Shown here: positions 14,617 through 24,085 of the stretch, one piece after another
Numbering within the stretch: position 1 is the first letter of the stretch
Layout: each line of letters opens with the position of its first letter
DNA from: Novosphingobium sp. 18050
GTDB lineage: Bacteria; Pseudomonadota; Alphaproteobacteria; Sphingomonadales; Sphingomonadaceae
NCBI RefSeq assembly: GCF_902706195.1
Contig: NZ_CACSJO010000021.1
Span: 19,663-83,662 of the forward strand
Direction of reading: 5' to 3'
DNA length: 64,000 nt
The notes under the pieces: generated by a model
What the model was told of the DNA's origin: nothing
The model's input: only the letters and a program-made list of their open reading frames with translations
Databases searched by the model: none
Program-made: the position numbers and the translations under genes

Positions 14617-17329
14617 GCCAGGGCCAAGGCGCGCGCGGCTTTGCGGCATAGCCGAAATCCGCACGTGTGAGATCGTGGTTCGGTGAATAGTAGGGGTCAT
14701 TGTCCAGAACGCCTGCCCAGCGATCGCGCATCCAGGCAGCTTCCTCATTCAGCCGCTGCGCCTTTGCGCCGGTCCGGTCGCTTCCTCGCGTCCGGCTTTC
14801 CTTGTGCGTAAGCAGTATATCGGGGTCTACCACGATCTTCAGGCCGCGTTCCCGGACCTTCAGGCACAGGTCCACATCGTTGTAGGCCACGCGCAGCGCT
14901 TCCTCGAACCCTCCAGCGGCCTCGAAATCGGCCTTGCGCATGAACATGCAGGCGGCCGTGACGGCAGAGACTTCCTGCAGCAGCCGGGCCTTGCTGAAGT
15001 ATCCGGGCCAGTTGCTGTCGATGCCCAGATGAGGCGTGCCGGCGACGTTATGCTCCCCCATGCCCAGCGCGATGCCGAAATGCTGCAGGGCGCCGTCAGG
15101 GAACAGCAGGCGTGCGCCGACCATGCCGATATCGTCCATGCTGAGGAAGGTCCGAGCGCGGTTCAGCCAGTCCGCAGAGATCACTTCGGTATCGTTGTTC
15201 AGGAAGCACAGGATTTCGCCGCGGGCGACGGCAGCGGCCTCGTTGTTGATGCGCGAGAAGTTGAACTCGCCCGGATCGGTCAGAACACGAACATTCTCGC
15301 GCTGGCCGATCTGACGGAGATAGGCCAGCGTCTCCGCATCGTCGGAGCCGTTGTCCACGATGATGACCTCGGCGTTTGCATGATCACGGGCGAAGATCGA
15401 TTCCACGCAGGGCTGCAGAACATCCAGGCCGTTGCGCGTGGGGATGATGATCGACACCGACGTCTTGAACGTACGCGAAGGCCGTACGGCAGTGCAGCCC
15501 GGCGCGAACCCGTCGACCGAGCGTAGCGGAATGCCCTGTCGCTCGAAATGCCCGTTGATGGCGCTTTGCGCGGCGATGACAGCATAGCTCTTCTGATCGG
15601 AAGACATCGCCGTCGAACCCGGAATGATGCGCCAGTGGTAGAGAACGTGTGGAATATGCACCACCCGGCTCTCGTCGCTCTTTTCGAAACACCGCAGGAA
15701 AAGATCGTAATCCTGGCTGCCCTCAAGGCCGAGGCGGAAGCCCCCCACCTGCTCGACGAGCGCACGCCGATAGACACCCAGATGGCTCACCATGTTGTGC
15801 CCGTACATGAGGTGCCGATTGAACACGCCCTTGAAATAGGGGGCCAGACGGTACTGCCGCGTGGTGATCTTGTCCTCGTCCGAGAACAGGATATCGGCGC
15901 CGGGAGTCCGGGCAAGGTACTGCGCCACGACCGAAAGCGTGTAATCGGGGATGAGGTCGTCGTGGTCCACCAGCACGACGAAGTCGCCCGTCGCCAGTTC
16001 CAGCGCGGAGTTGCTGGCAGCCGAGATGTGCCCGTTTACAGGGCGCTTCACGAACTTAACCCGCGCATCCCTGGCGGCATATTCCGCCAGCGTCGCCACC
16101 ACAGTGGGACTGGGCGAATTATCGTCCGCGATGCAGATTTCGAAATCTTCGTAAGTCTGCGCCAGCAGGCTGTCGATGCATTCACGCAGCAGATCGTCAG
16201 GCGTGTCGTAAGTCGGCATCACGAAGGAGAAGCGCGGCCGTACGGTCAGCGCTGCGTCCATTTTCCTGATGCGCCGGTAATCGGCTTCGTCCGGCGCGGC
16301 GTTCTTCAACAGCCAGTAGTGATAGTCGTGCCCGAAATCGATGCTGCCGGCGAGATCGGAGGTAAGTGCGACAGCGGGCGGCAGGGGCCGCAGGCCGGGG
16401 CCATCCTCATGGACCTCGCGCAGCAGACGCAGAAACTCGTTCAGGTCATCGTCCGGCAGACCGCATGCGCGCACTAGCGGTTCGAATTGCGCCCAGTTGT
16501 CGACCGAAGCGACCGACAGCTTCGGGCAAGGCAGCAGGCCCTCATCCTGGCCCGGATCGAACCGGAGGCGCTTTATCTTCTGCGGCTCGACCAGCAGTAT
16601 CTGCGCCTTGCCGTCCTCGAACAGGAACTGCGTGCTGCGGCGCTCGGCGAAACCTTCTCCCAAGTCGGCATAGATCTGCCCCTGCAGCTCTGCCGTCTGG
16701 GCGAGCGGCGCCATCTCGATGGTCAGCAGGGCAAGCTGCGATGTCGGGCACAGGCCGGCCTCCCACTCGAAGACGATCCAGGGATCGTTGGAGGTGGAGC
16801 GGATTTCATTCTGGAGAAGCTCAAGGCCAAAAAAATCTGTAGCGCGCAGGTCTGGCGCAAGCGCGCTCAAGGTGGCTAGCGTCTTGCTCGCTGCAGGTCC
16901 TGCTGCGGACATGCCCTGCCCCATGAAAGGCTCGCCCAGTTCGCCGAGATCCCGGCCTGCCTGGCTGTTCCCCGCTGCCGCGCTTTCGCGTAGGCGGGTC
17001 AGTCCGTCCTTCTTCTTACCGGAGGAAAGGAGCGCATGCCCGTAATGCAGCAGCCCGTCGCCGTCATCAGGGCGCAGCTGCCAGGCATTGCGATAGGCCG
17101 CCAGCGCATCGGCTTTGTCGCCGGCCTCTTTCAGCATGTGACCAAGTTGCACCCAGATCGCGGCATCACCCGGAACCAGCAGCAGGTGGCTGCGGTAGTG
17201 ATCCGCCGCTTCGTTCCATGCCCGTTGATCTCTCGCCTTATTGCCTTCGGCGCTGAACCGGGTACGAAAGCGACGCGACGCTTTCGAAGGCGTTGGAATT
17301 CGGAACAAGGAAGCTATTCTCCGGCACAT
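14603..17329 (-). CDS. TPR protein with two family 2 glycosyltransferase domains
   Basis: A protein of about 908 residues. An N-terminal TPR-like part (AWNEAADHYRSHLLLVPGDAAIWVQLGHMLKEAG, then ALAAYRNAWQLRPDDGDG) is followed by a first GT2 domain (FSFVMPTYDTPDDLLRECIDSLLAQTY, with DD and ILFSDEDK). A second GT2 domain follows (VSIIIPTRNGLDVLQPCVESIF, LCFLNNDTEVI). Tandem GT2 enzymes of this type build rhamnan-like or repeating polysaccharides. The start at 17329 abuts the start of the divergent paralogue; an upstream in-frame start at 17398 cannot be excluded. Probably a main chain-building enzyme of this capsule. Confidence 0.82.
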   Translation of the reverse strand: MCRRIASLFRIPTPSKASRRFRTRFSAEGNKARDQRAWNEAADHYRSHLLLVPGDAAIWVQLGHMLKEAGDKADALAAYRNAWQLRPDDGDGLLHYGHALLSSGKKKDGLTRLRESAAAGNSQAGRDLGELGEPFMGQGMSAAGPAASKTLATLSALAPDLRATDFFGLELLQNEIRSTSNDPWIVFEWEAGLCPTSQLALLTIEMAPLAQTAELQGQIYADLGEGFAERRSTQFLFEDGKAQILLVEPQKIKRLRFDPGQDEGLLPCPKLSVASVDNWAQFEPLVRACGLPDDDLNEFLRLLREVHEDGPGLRPLPPAVALTSDLAGSIDFGHDYHYWLLKNAAPDEADYRRIRKMDAALTVRPRFSFVMPTYDTPDDLLRECIDSLLAQTYEDFEICIADDNSPSPTVVATLAEYAARDARVKFVKRPVNGHISAASNSALELATGDFVVLVDHDDLIPDYTLSVVAQYLARTPGADILFSDEDKITTRQYRLAPYFKGVFNRHLMYGHNMVSHLGVYRRALVEQVGGFRLGLEGSQDYDLFLRCFEKSDESRVVHIPHVLYHWRIIPGSTAMSSDQKSYAVIAAQSAINGHFERQGIPLRSVDGFAPGCTAVRPSRTFKTSVSIIIPTRNGLDVLQPCVESIFARDHANAEVIIVDNGSDDAETLAYLRQIGQRENVRVLTDPGEFNFSRINNEAAAVARGEILCFLNNDTEVISADWLNRARTFLSMDDIGMVGARLLFPDGALQHFGIALGMGEHNVAGTPHLGIDSNWPGYFSKARLLQEVSAVTAACMFMRKADFEAAGGFEEALRVAYNDVDLCLKVRERGLKIVVDPDILLTHKESRTRGSDRTGAKAQRLNEEAAWMRDRWAGVLDNDPYYSPNHDLTRADFGYAAKPRAPWPWQDSW

Positions 17330-17381
17330 GCCATCGGGGCAATCTTCGTTAAACCTGATTGACGTCTTGGGCCAGCCCCAT

Positions 17382-19373
17382 ATGCCAAATCTCCCCAAGC
17401 GGACCGAGGAATCCTTGAAGCGTTTACTTGCCGATTTTTGGGGATTGCCGCTGAAGCGGGCCCGCCGCGCCGCACGATCACAAAAATGGGCCGAAGCTGC
17501 GACAGCCTATGCCAGGCACCTGCGCCGGCATCCACACGATGCGCCAAGCTGGGTCCAGTCGGGACACAGCCTCAAAGAACTTGGCAGGCTGAAAGAGGCT
17601 GCCGAAGCCTACCACCGCGCTACCCGCGAAAACCCGGCGGATGAAGACGCATGGATACATGCAGCCCATCTCGAACGGCGGCTCAGCGGCTTGCCGGCTG
17701 CCATCATGGTCTTAAAGCAAGGAATCGACGTTATTGGCATTGCCGGCGATGCGTTGATCGAGACAATGCTGGGAATGGGCGGGCGTGATCTCCTCCCTCT
17801 CGATATACAGACGGCCCTGGAAACGCGCACCGGCACTTATGCCCTCGCCCGTTACGGGGCCTTCCTCGCCGCATCCGAAAGACCTCATTGCCTTCCCGCG
17901 GGCGATGAGGTTCTGGCAGTGATCGATGCCCGCGCCGCGTCCGAAGCGTCTATCGCGGCTACCTGCGCAAGCCTTGGAGATCGGGCTTGCCATATCGTCC
18001 ATGACGGCAGCAAGCGGATCCGCGAAACGCTCGGTTCCACCGTTACCTGTCTACTCCTGGTCGAAGCCGGCACCCGGATCGAGCATGACGCCGTTACCCG
18101 GCTGGCCAATGCGCTCGATCGTACCGGCGCGAAAGTGGCCTATGGCGATCATGACCACTGGACCCTTCGGGAAGACAGTGCCGGAAAGCAGGTTCCGGTT
18201 CGGCACACCCCCTGCTTTCAGCCGATGTCGGATCCCTTCTGGTTCGCGCATGAGGACGTCCGTCCGCCCTGCATGATCGTCACGCGCGACACCGCGCTGA
18301 GCCGTGATCACTGGGACGACATATTTGTCGCTCCCACGGCCCTCCCCGGCCCCTGCTCCCACGTTCCACTGGTTCTCGCCAGTCGGCAGGCGGGCCTCAC
18401 ACCCGCTCCCGCTGCTACGGCGACCACCGTACGGCTGCCTGAAACCGAGCATCCTTCGATCCAGGTAATCATCCAGACCCGCGACGCGCCCAGCATGCTG
18501 GATCGCTGCGTCAACAGTCTGTGGCGCACAGCCTCTCGGCCTGATCTGCTCGACGTGCTGATCGTGAACAATCGCAGTGTCCTGCCTGAAACCGCCGCCC
18601 TGCTGGCCAGATGGGCAGACCAAGGCATCGCCCGCACCCTGCCGCACGACGAGGATTTCAACTGGGCGCGCGCCAACAATCTTGCAGTCCAGATGGGAAG
18701 TGCCCCCATCATCCTATTCCTGAACAACGATGTAGAAATGGAAACGCCGAACTGGGACGATGCGCTTCGCCGCTACCTGGCCCGGACCGACGTGGGTATC
18801 GTGGGCGCGCAGCTGCTCTATCCCGACCGGCTCATCCAGCACGGCGGCGTGATCTTCGGCATGAGCTCCGCCGCAGGAGAACCGGGCGGGCCAGTTCATG
18901 AAGGGGTGGGCAAAGGCCTCGGCCCGCCGCCGAGCGGTCCTTGCGACAGGTGGAGCAGACCACGCCTTGCCGCAGCCGTGACCGGCGCCGTGCTGGCGAC
19001 GACCCGCAGCCTGTTCGATGCCGTCGGCGGTTTCGAGGAACGTCTGCCGGTCGCCTTCAACGACATCGATTTCTGCCTGCGCTGCCGCGCGGCGAACCTT
19101 CTGGTCGTCCAGGCATCGGATATTGCGGCGGTGCACCGGGAATCCGCCACGCGCGGCGTCACCTCGGCCCCGGCCGAACAAGCGCGGGAACATGCCCACT
19201 GGTCCTGGCTCAGGGACCGCTGGGGCGGAGCGCTCGATCTGGACCCGGCCTACAATCCGCACTGGGTCAGGACCGGGCCCCCCTTCGACGGCATTTCCAT
19301 GCCCACCCAGGAGGCACTGGACGCATGGATCGCAGCCAGCGCCCGCCCGCAACCTTGGTCAATCGACGGTTAG
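17382..19373 (+). CDS. TPR protein with family 2 glycosyltransferase domain
   Basis: A protein of about 663 residues, related to the divergent 14603-17329 gene. TPR repeats (SQKWAEAATAYARHLRRHPHDAPSWVQSGHSLKELG) are followed by a degenerate region where the first GT2 domain of the paralogue would be. One good GT2 domain then follows (IQVIIQTRDAPSMLDRCVNSLW, IILFLNNDVEME). The C-terminus HRESATRGVTS parallels HKESRTRGSD in the paralogue. The first domain may have lost catalysis, since a clear DxD is not seen. ATG 17382 is used; ATG 17328 overlaps the divergent start codon and is an alternative. Confidence 0.75.
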   Translation: MPNLPKRTEESLKRLLADFWGLPLKRARRAARSQKWAEAATAYARHLRRHPHDAPSWVQSGHSLKELGRLKEAAEAYHRATRENPADEDAWIHAAHLERRLSGLPAAIMVLKQGIDVIGIAGDALIETMLGMGGRDLLPLDIQTALETRTGTYALARYGAFLAASERPHCLPAGDEVLAVIDARAASEASIAATCASLGDRACHIVHDGSKRIRETLGSTVTCLLLVEAGTRIEHDAVTRLANALDRTGAKVAYGDHDHWTLREDSAGKQVPVRHTPCFQPMSDPFWFAHEDVRPPCMIVTRDTALSRDHWDDIFVAPTALPGPCSHVPLVLASRQAGLTPAPAATATTVRLPETEHPSIQVIIQTRDAPSMLDRCVNSLWRTASRPDLLDVLIVNNRSVLPETAALLARWADQGIARTLPHDEDFNWARANNLAVQMGSAPIILFLNNDVEMETPNWDDALRRYLARTDVGIVGAQLLYPDRLIQHGGVIFGMSSAAGEPGGPVHEGVGKGLGPPPSGPCDRWSRPRLAAAVTGAVLATTRSLFDAVGGFEERLPVAFNDIDFCLRCRAANLLVVQASDIAAVHRESATRGVTSAPAEQAREHAHWSWLRDRWGGALDLDPAYNPHWVRTGPPFDGISMPTQEALDAWIAASARPQPWSIDG

Positions 19374-19398
19374 CGCCATGCCGATAGCAGCGCTGCGA

Positions 19399-20541
19399 TC
19401 AGTTCTTCGTTAGCGCCTGTGCCGTGATCAACGGCGAGAAGAGCTGGTTGATGATGCCTACCAGCTTGCTCGGCTGATTGGCCGAAGCATTGGCAATATA
19501 GATCACGTCCTTGTCCTGCATACTGACGCGCTGGGCCAGGAAGTAGGACGCGGGCTGCATCAGGTTCAGCCGGTAGATGACGGGCTTTGCGCCCGATCCG
19601 GGCGTGATTGAATCGTCATAGCGAAAAACGAAGACCGCCGTTGGGTCCGCCATGGAATCCAGCGGCCCCTGCACGCGGGCAAGCGCCTCTGCCAGCGACA
19701 CTGAGCCGGTATCGAACGAAACCTGCGAAACCTTACCCGTCGCACCGAATACCGTGAAGCTTCTGGGCCGCTGGACCAGCTCGATATGATCCTTGGGCCT
19801 CAACACCAGGTCATCGCGCGACGATGCGGGAATGGCATCCAGCCTTTGCTCGATGATGCGGCCATCGCGTTCGAAACGGACCAGCGTATCCTCGGACGAA
19901 GCGCCGGCGCCGCCCGCCAGGGCAATGACGTCGAGCAGGCGCTCACGGTTGAACGTCAGGTCGTAACGACCCGGCTTGCGCACGTTGCCCGCCATGATCA
20001 CCGTGTTCGACAGGTTCTGCGCGATGGTGACTATAGTCTGGGGCCGCTGCGAAAGACCGCCCAGCTTGCGGTTGATCTGCGCTTCGACCTGCCCGGGAGT
20101 AAGCCCCTGCACCTGCAGCGTTCCCACGTAAGGCAGCGCAATCATGCCCTCGTTGTTGACCACCACCTGCGGGAACCTCTCGCTATGGGCAGAGGGGTCG
20201 AACCCGTCACCACGCGAAGGCCCGGTGCGCGCAAACAACGACACGCCGACTTCATAGATGCTGATGTTCAGGACATCACCCGGCCCCAGTATGTCCATAC
20301 CTGCCGGTGCCTCCAGCAAGGCCAGCGACATCGTCGCTGCCGAGCGGGCCTTCTGCGCACTGTTCAGCGCGTCGACCGCCGTGCTGTCCAGCGGCACGAT
20401 ATCGAACTGAAACTCGCTTTGCCTGTCTTCCGCCCGCTTAACGATCTGTCCGGCCGTAGGTCCGCTGGATGGCAGCGTGGCGCAGCCGGACAGCATGATT
20501 CCGGCCAGAAGCGGGAGCGCAAGCATCGCCTTGCGGGACAT
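19399..20541 (-). CDS. Outer-membrane polysaccharide export lipoprotein (Wza/KpsD-type)
   Basis: About 380 residues. The lipoprotein signal ends LLAGIMLSGC, so the mature N-terminus is an acylated cysteine. The poly_export domain follows (GPGDVLNISIYEVG, FPQVVVNNEGMIALPYVGTLQVQGLTPGQVEAQI), then SLBB-type segments (GNVRKPGRYDLTFNRERLLDVIALAGGA). It forms the outer-membrane channel for capsule. The ATG at 20541 follows a GGGGG ribosome-binding site; a longer frame to 20619 lacks signal features. The neighbouring ABC transporter genes indicate one export complex. Confidence 0.9.
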   Translation of the reverse strand: MSRKAMLALPLLAGIMLSGCATLPSSGPTAGQIVKRAEDRQSEFQFDIVPLDSTAVDALNSAQKARSAATMSLALLEAPAGMDILGPGDVLNISIYEVGVSLFARTGPSRGDGFDPSAHSERFPQVVVNNEGMIALPYVGTLQVQGLTPGQVEAQINRKLGGLSQRPQTIVTIAQNLSNTVIMAGNVRKPGRYDLTFNRERLLDVIALAGGAGASSEDTLVRFERDGRIIEQRLDAIPASSRDDLVLRPKDHIELVQRPRSFTVFGATGKVSQVSFDTGSVSLAEALARVQGPLDSMADPTAVFVFRYDDSITPGSGAKPVIYRLNLMQPASYFLAQRVSMQDKDVIYIANASANQPSKLVGIINQLFSPLITAQALTKN

Positions 20542-20713
20542 CTTCCCCCGGCACGCATCCTGGGACTTCGTGATAATGGTCATTGGTAAAACCGGACTCA
20601 AAGAAGACAACATGGGCAATACTCAGGGAAGGAGCCCAGCGAGCCGGACAGGGAGCCATTAAAGGAGCCCGTCCAATTTCCAAGCTACAAAATTCAGGTG
20701 GGAAACGCCGCGA

Positions 20714-21376
20714 TCAGATGCCGCGCATCTGCAGCCGGCTATGAACGTCGCAAGCCTCGGCGACATCGTCGAAATGAACAAGCGATCCGCCGAAAAGCAC
20801 GGCTCCTCGCGTGCAGTAGGCTTTCAGGGTGCCCGGATCGTGCGAGGTCATGATCAGGGTGCCGCGCGCACGCCGGGCCGCCAGCGCCGCTTCCGAACGG
20901 GCACGGAACCGCTCGTCGCCGGCGCCGGTGATCTCGTCCACCAAGTAACAGTCGAAGTCGATCGCCAGACTGATGCCGAAGGCGAGGCGTGCGTTCATGC
21001 CGGCGGAATAGGTTTTGACAGGCTGGCGAAAATATACGCCGAGCTGTGCGAAGTCTTCCACGTAATCGAGCAGTTCCTGCTCGGGTTTTTTATAGACGCG
21101 CGCGATGAACCGCGCGTTGTCGGCGCCTGTCAGGCTGCTCTGGAAGGCGTTAGCATAACCTATCGGCCAAGACGTCGTCATCGAGCGGGTAACCTTCCCG
21201 ACGGTCGGTTGCTCGACCCCCGAAATCAGGCGCATCAAAGTGGATTTGCCTGCGCCATTAGCGCCGCAGATGCCGATCGCTTCGCCTTTGGAAATGGTGA
21301 AATTGAGATCGGAAAAGACCGTCTTTTCGAACTTGCGACCGTGGTAGGTCTTGCCGACATTCTCGAAGCGTATCAC
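20714..21376 (-). CDS. kpsT: Capsule ABC transporter ATP-binding protein, KpsT-like
   Basis: A 220-residue ATPase. Walker A is GANGAGKSTL, the signature is YSAGMNARLAFG and Walker B is CYLVDEITGAGDERF, all in the KpsT/BexA form. It energises export of the lipid-linked capsule through the KpsM-like permease at 24086-24907. kpsT and kpsM are separated by the methyltransferase-like gene and kpsE, an unusual split; all the export genes are on the minus strand. Confidence 0.92.
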   Translation of the reverse strand: MIRFENVGKTYHGRKFEKTVFSDLNFTISKGEAIGICGANGAGKSTLMRLISGVEQPTVGKVTRSMTTSWPIGYANAFQSSLTGADNARFIARVYKKPEQELLDYVEDFAQLGVYFRQPVKTYSAGMNARLAFGISLAIDFDCYLVDEITGAGDERFRARSEAALAARRARGTLIMTSHDPGTLKAYCTRGAVLFGGSLVHFDDVAEACDVHSRLQMRGI

Positions 21377-21548
21377 TTGAAACGTTCCTCTGCCTGTCTG
21401 ACGCGCAAACAGCTCCCGCCCCCGAAAGACAACACCTTAAAGCAAGCCGGGTGGATTTTCCATAGCCTCCGCCGGTTGAGGCACAGCCGCGCTTCAGCCG
21501 GCTCTCCGAACATTGCTTCCCTACCGGAAACTGGTAGGAAAATCCGCG

Positions 21549-22826
21549 ATGAACGATACTCTGGACGTGACGGCCCATTTGGCCGAACCTCTGCACCTGG
21601 ATCCTTTCGGAAGCCATCCGGGCCGGGCAAGCAGACTCCCGGGATTGGGCGGGCACGAGCCATCCGCCGATCCGTCCTACGTCTTTCAGACGCTGCATTG
21701 CCGGCCCGCGATCACACGGGTTCGGGCAACGATATGCTTTTCCGAACTTTCAGCGACACATGGCACCCTAGTCGTCCAGGTTCTGGCGCGCTCCGCATTT
21801 CCCGGCGCCGACAGCGTAGCGCTGGAAACGAAAGTATTCGACATCGCCGAGCTCGCCAGAACCGGCGGCATCGTGGAAGTCGGCTTCGATAGTTTCCGCA
21901 ACGCACTTTATGCGATTGCCGGCAGCATCAACGATGAAACGGATGCAACCGCCTCGCATATCAGCATTTCGGTCGATCAGCGGGCAACGTCAGAACAGCA
22001 TGGCAAGGACTGGGGATGGCGATCCACCCCCCTTACTGCGTCAGCGTCCGGGCCTGACGAGGCGATGATCCAGCGGCTGCTGAAGGACCTAATTCCACCT
22101 ACGCTGGAGGAGCCTTCATCGCAAGTCGGTTCGCCCAATCAGTGCCGCCAGCCAGCGTTCGCTTCAGCCATGGAGGCCCTGCATCGGCCGGCGAAGCCCA
22201 GCTTCGAGAATTGGTCCCTCGCCTATCTCCTGAGGGCCATCGACCGTTTCGCTCCCCGCAAGACAGACTGCAATATGCTGGGGTATATCGGCGATGGACC
22301 GATGCCCCTGATCTCGTATTTCGCCGCAAGGCAATGCGAGGTCCTTGCCATGCGTTCCAGCCCTTCGGACGCGGAAAAACCCGATCCGGGCGCGGAATTG
22401 CTGAACCTGTTCATTCCCGAGCTTTGCGAAGAAGACGAATTCTTCGCACACGCCCATTTCACGGCAGGCGACATCCGTTACCCACCCCCCAGCTTTCGCG
22501 ATCAGTTCGACATCATCTGGTCTATCGGCGCCAACCGGGTGATGACGCCTCATGATTTCGCTAATTTTGTCGTCAACGGCCTCAGCAGTGCCAAGCCGGG
22601 CGGCGTTGCGATCCATGTTTTCGATTACGTGGAGGACGTGAACGCCACGGACACCAATTGCCTCACCCGCAACAATATCGAACGCATGACGACAATGGCG
22701 CTTTCGCATTTCAACGAAGTGGCCAGATTACGCTTTCAGCGCGAGGCGACGCCGCCGTCCTTTGTAACCCCTGACACAGCGCAAGTGCTGCCCTTTGGCA
22801 TCGTGATACGCCGCGGCGGCGGCTGA
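21549..22826 (+). CDS. Methyltransferase-like protein of unknown role
   Basis: A protein of about 425 residues. Residues 1-230 show no recognised family and contain long beta-rich stretches. The C-terminal 200 residues have a class I methyltransferase-like order: GYIGDGPMPLISYFAARQCEVLAM (motif I position, but with poor glycine pattern), DIIWSIGANRVMTPHDFANFV and LSSAKPGGVAIHVFDYV. The SAM-binding GxGxG is not clear, so activity is uncertain. It is the only plus-strand gene within the capsule export block. Confidence 0.55.
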   Translation: MNDTLDVTAHLAEPLHLDPFGSHPGRASRLPGLGGHEPSADPSYVFQTLHCRPAITRVRATICFSELSATHGTLVVQVLARSAFPGADSVALETKVFDIAELARTGGIVEVGFDSFRNALYAIAGSINDETDATASHISISVDQRATSEQHGKDWGWRSTPLTASASGPDEAMIQRLLKDLIPPTLEEPSSQVGSPNQCRQPAFASAMEALHRPAKPSFENWSLAYLLRAIDRFAPRKTDCNMLGYIGDGPMPLISYFAARQCEVLAMRSSPSDAEKPDPGAELLNLFIPELCEEDEFFAHAHFTAGDIRYPPPSFRDQFDIIWSIGANRVMTPHDFANFVVNGLSSAKPGGVAIHVFDYVEDVNATDTNCLTRNNIERMTTMALSHFNEVARLRFQREATPPSFVTPDTAQVLPFGIVIRRGGG

Positions 22827-22844
22827 ATGCGGCGTGCCTGCAAA

Positions 22845-22874
22845 GCGGGGGCTGCGGAACACCGCCGCCCCCGC
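22845..22874. terminator. GC-rich hairpin between convergent genes
   Basis: GCGGGGGC (22845-22852) can pair with GCCCCCGC (22867-22874) in the 53-base gap between the methyltransferase-like gene and kpsE. No T-run follows on either strand, so it is a possible bidirectional stop, not a strong intrinsic terminator. Confidence 0.4.
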
Positions 22875-22879
22875 CGCGA

Positions 22880-24052
22880 TCAGGCTGCGTGTTCGCGTAC
22901 ACCTGCAAGGATCAGCCAACCGATCCCGTAAGCGACACAGAGAGCAAGAAACGTGATCAGCACGATCCGCGCGCGCTGGGGAAACAGCGACTTCACCGCA
23001 AGATTGGGTTCCACCACGCGATCGACGTAGAGCTGCTGCCGCGTCGCTTCCTGTTGTGCCGAAATGAGGGAGGCCGCAGCTGCGGTGTAACTTTTGCCGG
23101 CAAATTCCTGCTGCACGCGCAAGTCTTCGTAATCGCCCAGATTGGACGCGACGGCCTTGGGCGATCTACCGGTCAGCTCACCGGACTGGGCTGCAATCTG
23201 CCCCTGGAGCGCACGGACCTGCCGCTGCGTGGCGATGTATTGAGGGCTGGAAGGAGAAATCACCCCGCCCATGCTGGCAAGCGATGCCTGGGCACCTGCA
23301 AGCTGCGCCTTCAGGTTGGAGACAAGGCCGATCTGCGCTTGGCCGGTCACTTCCGGATTAATATCCTGAACGGACTGGCGGAACGCGGTCATCCGGGACT
23401 GAACCTGTGAGACGCGCGCTTCGGCAAGAGCCACCTGCTTCTGCGCGGCGGATACGGCATCGCGGTAGCGGCGTTCGTTCATCCGGTTCACCTGTGCCTC
23501 ACCTAGCGCCAGCAGACGATTGGCGATCACCTGCGCATCCTCGGCCCGGAACGCATGAACGGTCAGGGTTGTGATACCGTTGTCGCGGTCGTTGTGGACC
23601 TTCACCATTCCCCGGAAGTATTTGACGAGTTCTTCGGGGGACGGCGTTTCCGAACCGAGCCTGCTCACAACGTCTGCTTCCGGCCTGCGGAATATCGCCA
23701 CGAGATCGATTTCCTTGCGCAGTGCTGCAACAGCGCCGTGCGATTCCAGATAATCGGTCACCGCCGAAACCTGCCCCTGCGAGCCGCCCATTCCGGAAAT
23801 ACCGAAAAGCGAGCCGAGGCCGCCGGTTGAAATTCCAGGCGAACTGTTCGAACTGACGATGAAATGAGCCTCGGATTCATACTGATCCGCGGCGACCAGG
23901 TAATAATATCCTGCCACAAGCAACGTAGGCAAAGCGACGAAAATGAATGGCCAGCGCCATGCCGCAGCGCGGTCCCAAAAACCTCGCAGCAGTCCCTTCT
24001 GCTCAGTTTCGGGCTCCTGCGCCGATGCTTCGAACCAAGAATGGCTGTTCAT
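22880..24052 (-). CDS. kpsE: Capsule export inner-membrane protein, KpsE/BexC-like
   Basis: A 390-residue protein with one transmembrane helix near each end (WPFIFVALPTLLVAGYYYLV and IVLITFLALCVAYGIGWLIL). A periplasmic coiled coil lies between them (SAAQKQVALAEARVSQVQSRM and ALQGQIAAQSGELTG). This is the polysaccharide co-polymerase layout of ABC-type capsules. It bridges the KpsMT transporter and the outer-membrane lipoprotein. kpsM follows upstream by 33 bases, so they form one unit. Confidence 0.88.
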   Translation of the reverse strand: MNSHSWFEASAQEPETEQKGLLRGFWDRAAAWRWPFIFVALPTLLVAGYYYLVAADQYESEAHFIVSSNSSPGISTGGLGSLFGISGMGGSQGQVSAVTDYLESHGAVAALRKEIDLVAIFRRPEADVVSRLGSETPSPEELVKYFRGMVKVHNDRDNGITTLTVHAFRAEDAQVIANRLLALGEAQVNRMNERRYRDAVSAAQKQVALAEARVSQVQSRMTAFRQSVQDINPEVTGQAQIGLVSNLKAQLAGAQASLASMGGVISPSSPQYIATQRQVRALQGQIAAQSGELTGRSPKAVASNLGDYEDLRVQQEFAGKSYTAAAASLISAQQEATRQQLYVDRVVEPNLAVKSLFPQRARIVLITFLALCVAYGIGWLILAGVREHAA

Positions 24053-24085
24053 AAGGATTTCTATGCCTGGATTAAGTCGTAATTA

